From Bacillota bacterium (lineage in GTDB: Bacteria > Bacillota > Clostridia > Peptostreptococcales > Anaerovoracaceae), in the NCBI GenBank assembly GCA_017621195.1, contig JAGATO010000075.1, positions 1 through 9,673 on the forward strand: a stretch of 9,673 nucleotides of DNA, written 5' to 3'. Each line of letters begins with the position of its first letter. The first letter of the stretch is position 1. Below, piece after piece: positions 6,132 to 9,673 of the stretch. The translations under genes were made by a program, and so were the position numbers. The notes below the pieces were generated by a model. The model saw only the letters and a list, made by a program, of their open reading frames with translations, had not been told where the DNA came from and did no database searches.

Positions 6132-7344
6132 ATGGAAGCTGCGGAGATGGAAGAAAATAGAGCTGGAAGGCTTTGAAATCCACCGACTCATCAACCTGTG
6201 CAGCGCCAGGGGCATCGGATTTCGCAATCTCCGCATGGTGGATGACTGCAAAGCGGAGGCCCAGATCGACGGACGGTCCTTCGATGTTCTACAGAAGCTG
6301 GCCGGCAACCGCTATCGCGTTACGGTGGTGGGACAGCTGGGGCTGGAGAGCAGGCTCCGCCTTCTGCTGTCACGAACGGCTACCTGCGTGGGGCTGGCGT
6401 GCTTCTGCGGGATTGTGTATTATCAGAGCTGCTTCATCAGCCAGGTGAGGATCAGCGGCTACGAGCGACTGACGGAACGGGAGATCCGGGAAACGCTGGA
6501 AGAGCTGGGCTTCTACCCCGGTGCGGTGAAGTCCTTCGATCTGGCCGATCTGAAGACGCGGCTGTATCACGAGCTGGACAATGTGACATGGGTAGGGATC
6601 TCCTACGAGGGGACCGTGGCTCAGGTGGAAGTACTGGAAGGCTCCATCGTACCGTCGCGGGAGGATACGTCCGATTCCGTTCACGTGGTAGCCGACCGAC
6701 AGGGCTATCTGGAAGAGCTGATCGTAAAAGAGGGAATCGCCAGGAAGAAACCGGGAGATTATATCGAAGAAGGGGAGATTCTGATCAGCGGCATCGTCCC
6801 CATCACGGATAAATCCTACACCAGAAAGGAGGAAGAACTGATCCGATACGTCCATGCACAGGGAGAAGCGAAGGCAAGGGTGCTTCATCGGGCCACCTGC
6901 TATCAGCCCCGATACACTGTGGTGTTGGCGGATACGGGGCGCTGGATTCCCGGGATCCGTCTTCGCATCGGAACGCAAAGCTGGGACAGCGATCGGTTCG
7001 TCCGACCGTGGGCCTCGTCCCGCAGGGACGAGGTTGCCTCCCTGAAAACGCTTCGACCCATTCCGGTGGAAATTCAGCTGTATCGCAGCCGTGAAGTGAC
7101 GGTGACGAGAGCGGAGCGATTGCCGGAGGAAGTGGAAGCCAGGGCGGAACAACAGGTCCGAGCCATGGTCAAAGAAATTTTGCCAAAAGACGGCCAGTTG
7201 ATGAAGAAAGATTTGAGTTTTTTACGGAAAGAAAATATAATAGAAGTGAATGTGTTGCTCCATTCTCTGGAATCCATCGGAAGGGACCAACCGTTTGCGG
7301 CGCAGAATCCGTCACCGGCGGAAGAAGCGCCGGATCCACAATGA
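6124..7344 (+). CDS. yqfD: Sporulation membrane protein YqfD
   Basis: This 406-residue membrane protein of the YqfD family is needed for normal sporulation in Bacillus and is expected in the mother-cell-derived membranes. Residues ~1-80 form a cytoplasmic N-terminal domain with repeated beta-strand and helix units (FEIHRLINLCSARGI, VLQKLAGNRYRVTVVG). One hydrophobic segment (~82-101, TATCVGLACFCGIVYY) is the likely membrane anchor. A POTRA/FtsQ-like segment follows (~105-172: ISQVRISGYERLTEREIRE to VAQVEVLEG), then a long extracytoplasmic or intermembrane domain with a biotinyl-like loop (KPGDYIEEGEILISG). The last ~25 residues are Pro/Ala/Glu-rich and look disordered. GGGGAG (6108-6113) is 10 bases from the ATG. 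Total length is close to the family norm. Confidence 0.93.
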   Translation: MSEWKLRRWKKIELEGFEIHRLINLCSARGIGFRNLRMVDDCKAEAQIDGRSFDVLQKLAGNRYRVTVVGQLGLESRLRLLLSRTATCVGLACFCGIVYYQSCFISQVRISGYERLTEREIRETLEELGFYPGAVKSFDLADLKTRLYHELDNVTWVGISYEGTVAQVEVLEGSIVPSREDTSDSVHVVADRQGYLEELIVKEGIARKKPGDYIEEGEILISGIVPITDKSYTRKEEELIRYVHAQGEAKARVLHRATCYQPRYTVVLADTGRWIPGIRLRIGTQSWDSDRFVRPWASSRRDEVASLKTLRPIPVEIQLYRSREVTVTRAERLPEEVEARAEQQVRAMVKEILPKDGQLMKKDLSFLRKENIIEVNVLLHSLESIGRDQPFAAQNPSPAEEAPDPQ

Positions 7345-7347
7345 ATC

Positions 7348-7367
7348 AAAAAGGAGATTTGCATTTG
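7348..7367 (+). promoter_or_regulatory. Ribosome binding site that decides the phoH start
   Basis: AAAAAGGAG (7348-7356) sits inside the frame that begins at the ATG at 7341, and 8 bases before an in-frame TTG (7365-7367). The ATG at 7341 has no Shine-Dalgarno sequence upstream. Initiation at the TTG is therefore favoured. The next in-frame ATG, at 7377, is 20 bases away, too far for this site. Confidence 0.6.
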
Positions 7368-8360
7368 GAATCACGGATGAATCACGAGGTGAAGCTGGCC
7401 CTCGCCCCGGAATTTGACACCACACAGCTGTTCGGAAATCTGGATGAGAACATCAACCTCATCAGCAAACACTACGACGTTACGGTGATCCATCACCCGG
7501 ACGAACTTCTGATCCGGGGAGAACAGGCGGAGAAAGCGGCTTCGGCCTTTCGGGAACTGCAGATGGTGCTGGACGACGGCGAAACGCTGGATCAGCAGAA
7601 GCTGCCCTACATTTTGGAACTGTGCGACAACGGGATCTCGTACAGAGAGAGCAGAATCAACAAGGATATTTTATGCTATACCCATCGCGGAAAGCCCATC
7701 CGTCCCAAGACGCTGGGACAGACGGAGTACGCCAGGCTGATCCGCAATCACGACGTGGTCTTCGGCGTAGGGCCGGCAGGTACCGGGAAGACGTACCTGG
7801 CCGTGGCCATGGCCATCACTGCGTTTAAGAATAAAGATGTAGAAAAGATCATTCTGGCCCGTCCGGCGGTAGAAGCCGGAGAGCGGCTGGGATTTTTGCC
7901 CGGCGACCTGCAGGAGAAGGTGGACCCCTATCTGCGGCCGCTGTACGATGCGCTCTACGATCTTCTGGGACGGGATAGCGCCCTGCGCCTGAAGGAAAAG
8001 GAAGTCATCGAAGTGGTTCCGCTGGCCTATATGCGCGGACGGACGCTGGACAATTCCTTCATCATTCTGGACGAGGCCCAGAACACCACCAAAGAACAGA
8101 TGAAGATGTTTCTCACCCGTCTGGGTTTCGGTTCCAAGGCGGTGATCACCGGTGACCTGACCCAGATCGACCTGCCCCGCGGAAAGGTATCCGGGCTGAA
8201 GGATGCCGTTCGCGTCCTGCAGGGCGTAGAGGGCGTGGAATTCTGCTTCTTAAAGGAAGGCGACGTGGTTCGCCATCCGCTGGTGCGGCGCATCATCCGC
8301 GCCTACGATCAGATGGAAGGAAAGCGGGAGGAGGATGAAGATGGAACTGATTTTCAGTGA
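7365..8360 (+). CDS. phoH: PhoH family ATPase
   Basis: PhoH is a cytoplasmic P-loop ATPase of the PhoH/YbeZ type, linked to RNA metabolism and ribosome maturation, often with YbeY. Numbered from the TTG at 7365 (331 aa), Walker A GPAGTGKT is at 136-143, the conserved RPAVEAGERLGFLPGDL stretch follows, and Walker B IILDEAQ is at 233-239. The motifs MFLTRLGFGSKAVITGDLTQIDLP and DVVRHPLV complete the family signature. Residues ~10-80 look like the usual N-terminal KH-like domain, and alignment by eye with B. subtilis PhoH starts near the ATG at 7377. An upstream ATG at 7341 overlapping the yqfD stop (339 aa) is the alternative start but lacks a ribosome binding site. The 3' end overlaps ybeY by 20 bases. 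Confidence 0.94.
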   Translation: MESRMNHEVKLALAPEFDTTQLFGNLDENINLISKHYDVTVIHHPDELLIRGEQAEKAASAFRELQMVLDDGETLDQQKLPYILELCDNGISYRESRINKDILCYTHRGKPIRPKTLGQTEYARLIRNHDVVFGVGPAGTGKTYLAVAMAITAFKNKDVEKIILARPAVEAGERLGFLPGDLQEKVDPYLRPLYDALYDLLGRDSALRLKEKEVIEVVPLAYMRGRTLDNSFIILDEAQNTTKEQMKMFLTRLGFGSKAVITGDLTQIDLPRGKVSGLKDAVRVLQGVEGVEFCFLKEGDVVRHPLVRRIIRAYDQMEGKREEDEDGTDFQ

Positions 8361-8805
8361 AGAATCGCTGGACCGGCTGAACATCGATGATCTGGAAGGA
8401 CTGATGACCCGGGCGGCAACCATGGCCGTCGAAGGGGAGGAGATCGATCCGGAACCGGTGGTGGTCAGCGTGACGTTCGTGGAGCCGGAGGAGATCCGGG
8501 AGCTCAACGGACAGTACCGCGGAAAGGACGCGGTCACCGACGTGCTGTCCTTTCCGCAGTTCGACGATTGGGACGACCTGCCGGAGGAAGGTGAGATCGT
8601 TCTGGGCGACGTGGTGATCTGCATGGATCAGGCGGCCAGACAGGCGGAGGAGTTCGGTCACAGTCTGGAACGGGAGGTCCTCTATCTGTTCGTCCACAGC
8701 ATTTACCACCTTCTGGGCTACGACCACATGGAAGAGGATGAGAAGCGGGAGATGCGCCAGAAGGAAGAGGACGTCATGGCTCGGCTGGGATTGACCAGAG
8801 AATAG
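8341..8805 (+). CDS. ybeY: Endoribonuclease YbeY (rRNA maturation factor)
   Basis: YbeY is a zinc metalloprotein acting in 16S rRNA 3'-end maturation and 70S ribosome quality control. The metal motif HSIYHLLGYDH gives the three histidines H119, H123 and H129, and the family motif TDVLSFPQ (about 66-73) precedes it. Its 154-residue length is normal. Two in-frame ATGs compete: 8335 touches the GGGAGGAGG run (8326-8334) with no spacing, while 8341 has 6 bases, so I chose 8341 (8335 would add two residues). The start lies inside the end of phoH, suggesting translational coupling between two proteins thought to act together. It ends 9 bases before cdd. Confidence 0.95.
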   Translation: MELIFSEESLDRLNIDDLEGLMTRAATMAVEGEEIDPEPVVVSVTFVEPEEIRELNGQYRGKDAVTDVLSFPQFDDWDDLPEEGEIVLGDVVICMDQAARQAEEFGHSLEREVLYLFVHSIYHLLGYDHMEEDEKREMRQKEEDVMARLGLTRE

Positions 8806-8814
8806 GAGAACGGT

Positions 8815-9231
8815 ATGAAGGAATATACTCCCCGTCAGGTGAAGGAGGATCCGGAGCTGATCCGCCGCCTGTACCGGGATGCGCTCAAAGCGACGGAGAA
8901 CGCCTTTGCGCCCTTTTCTCACTTTCACGTGGGAGCGGCGCTGTTGACCCGGGACGGAAGAATCTTCACCGGCGTCAATGTGGAGAATTCCTCCTACGGT
9001 GCCACCATCTGCGCGGAGCGCACGGCTTTAGTGAAAGCGATTTCCGAAGGAGCCAGAACATTTGCGGCCATCGCCGTGGTGTCTCAGGACGGAGAAGCCT
9101 GGCCCTGCGGGATCTGCCGCCAGGTGCTGTACGAGTTTTCGCCGGACATGCTGGTGATCACCGGAAGAGGCGAGAAAGCGCTGGAGACCGCTGCGCTTGA
9201 GGAGCTGCTCCCTCACGGGTTCAGATTATAG
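8815..9231 (+). CDS. cdd: Cytidine deaminase
   Basis: This is a homotetrameric-type cytidine deaminase that hydrolyses cytidine and deoxycytidine to uridine and deoxyuridine in pyrimidine salvage. The substrate motif NVENSSYG (55-62) is present. The zinc and catalytic residues are intact: C66-A-E68 (CAE) and P97-C98-x-x-C101 (PCGIC). Its 138 residues match the short (T-CDA) form. AGGAG (8804-8808) overlaps the ybeY stop codon and lies 6 bases before the ATG. The placement between ybeY and era matches B. subtilis except that dgkA is missing. The chain ends in the usual LLPHGF motif. Confidence 0.96.
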   Translation: MKEYTPRQVKEDPELIRRLYRDALKATENAFAPFSHFHVGAALLTRDGRIFTGVNVENSSYGATICAERTALVKAISEGARTFAAIAVVSQDGEAWPCGICRQVLYEFSPDMLVITGRGEKALETAALEELLPHGFRL

Positions 9232-9253
9232 AAGAGAGATAGAAGGAGAACAA

Positions 9254-9673
9254 ATGAAATCAGGTTTTATCGGGATCATCGGCCGCCCCAATGTGGGAAA
9301 ATCCACGCTGATGAACGCCATTCTCGGAGAGAAGATCGCCATCACCACAAACAAGCCTCAGACCACGCGCAACGCCATCCGGGGAATTTATACGAAGCAC
9401 GAAGGCGGAAAGGACGACTGCCAGCTGATCTTCATCGATACGCCGGGAATTCACAAGCCCAAGAACAAGCTGGGAGCTTACATGACCGACATGGCCAAGT
9501 CCACGCTGAAGGAAGTGGAGGCCGTAATCTTCATCGTGGATGGACCGCTGAAGGACGGATCGGGCGACGCCTACATTCTGGAGCTTCTGAAGCAGGTCAA
9601 CACGCCGAAGATTCTGGTGATCAACAAGATTGATCAGATGGGTCCGGATCTGTTCCGTTCCATCTACCAGCAG
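9254..9673 (+). CDS. era: GTPase Era, N-terminal part (cut by the window end)
   Basis: Era is an essential GTPase that binds the 3' end of 16S rRNA and checks 30S assembly. The visible 140 codons cover almost the whole G domain: G1 GRPNVGKST (10-18), switch I/G2 PQTTR (35-39), G3 DTPG (62-65) followed by IHKPKNKLG, and G4 NKID (124-127). The G5 region and the C-terminal KH domain lie beyond the window. The frame is open to the last base with no defect. AGAAGGAG (9241-9248) is 5 bases before the ATG. Together with phoH and ybeY upstream it forms a ribosome-assembly cluster. Confidence 0.97.
   Translation, partial: MKSGFIGIIGRPNVGKSTLMNAILGEKIAITTNKPQTTRNAIRGIYTKHEGGKDDCQLIFIDTPGIHKPKNKLGAYMTDMAKSTLKEVEAVIFIVDGPLKDGSGDAYILELLKQVNTPKILVINKIDQMGPDLFRSIYQQ

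Noticed and set aside
6370..7152. A 260-codon minus-strand open frame opposite yqfD.
   Set aside because: It is antisense to a well-supported yqfD, has no recognisable motif, and its translation is low-complexity in the way of shadow frames.

Overview
The window looks like ordinary chromosome from a spore-forming, moderately GC-rich member of the Clostridia (Firmicutes). Three things point there. The right half carries the conserved Firmicutes block yqfC-yqfD-phoH-ybeY-cdd-era, and yqfC/yqfD are sporulation genes. The middle carries mtaB-hinT-rpsU-yqeY. Ribosome binding sites are strong AGGAGG types, and at least one gene (probably two) starts at TTG. The genus cannot be read from the sequence.

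Layout. Bases 3-1064 (+) encode the C-terminal part of a protein with a bacterial suppressor-of-fused (SUFU) domain; its frame is open to the left edge. Converging on it with a 7-base gap is a 600-residue secreted cell-wall enzyme on the minus strand (1072-2874) that joins an M23 (LytM) peptidase to a NodB-type polysaccharide deacetylase. A 113-base divergent spacer with overlapping -10 candidates separates it from the plus-strand genes. These begin with a small helical protein of unknown function (2988-3245), followed by the tRNA methylthiotransferase mtaB and a HIT nucleotide hydrolase. A clear SigA-type promoter (5007-5035) then drives rpsU, which is only 59 codons long, and yqeY. A perfect-stem intrinsic terminator (5802-5831) ends that unit.

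The last unit runs from yqfC to the right edge: yqfC, yqfD, phoH, ybeY, cdd and the first 140 codons of era, all overlapping or within 22 bases. It combines sporulation membrane genes with ribosome/rRNA maturation genes (phoH, ybeY, era) and pyrimidine salvage (cdd). Compared with Bacillus subtilis it lacks pgpH between phoH and ybeY, and dgkA between ybeY and cdd.

No tRNA, rRNA, CRISPR array, insertion sequence or phage gene is visible, and no gene-free stretch exceeds 140 bases. I found no convincing novel multi-gene system. The points most worth a second look are the SUFU protein, the two-enzyme cell-wall fusion, the zinc-ribbon-less small protein, and the missing pgpH/dgkA.
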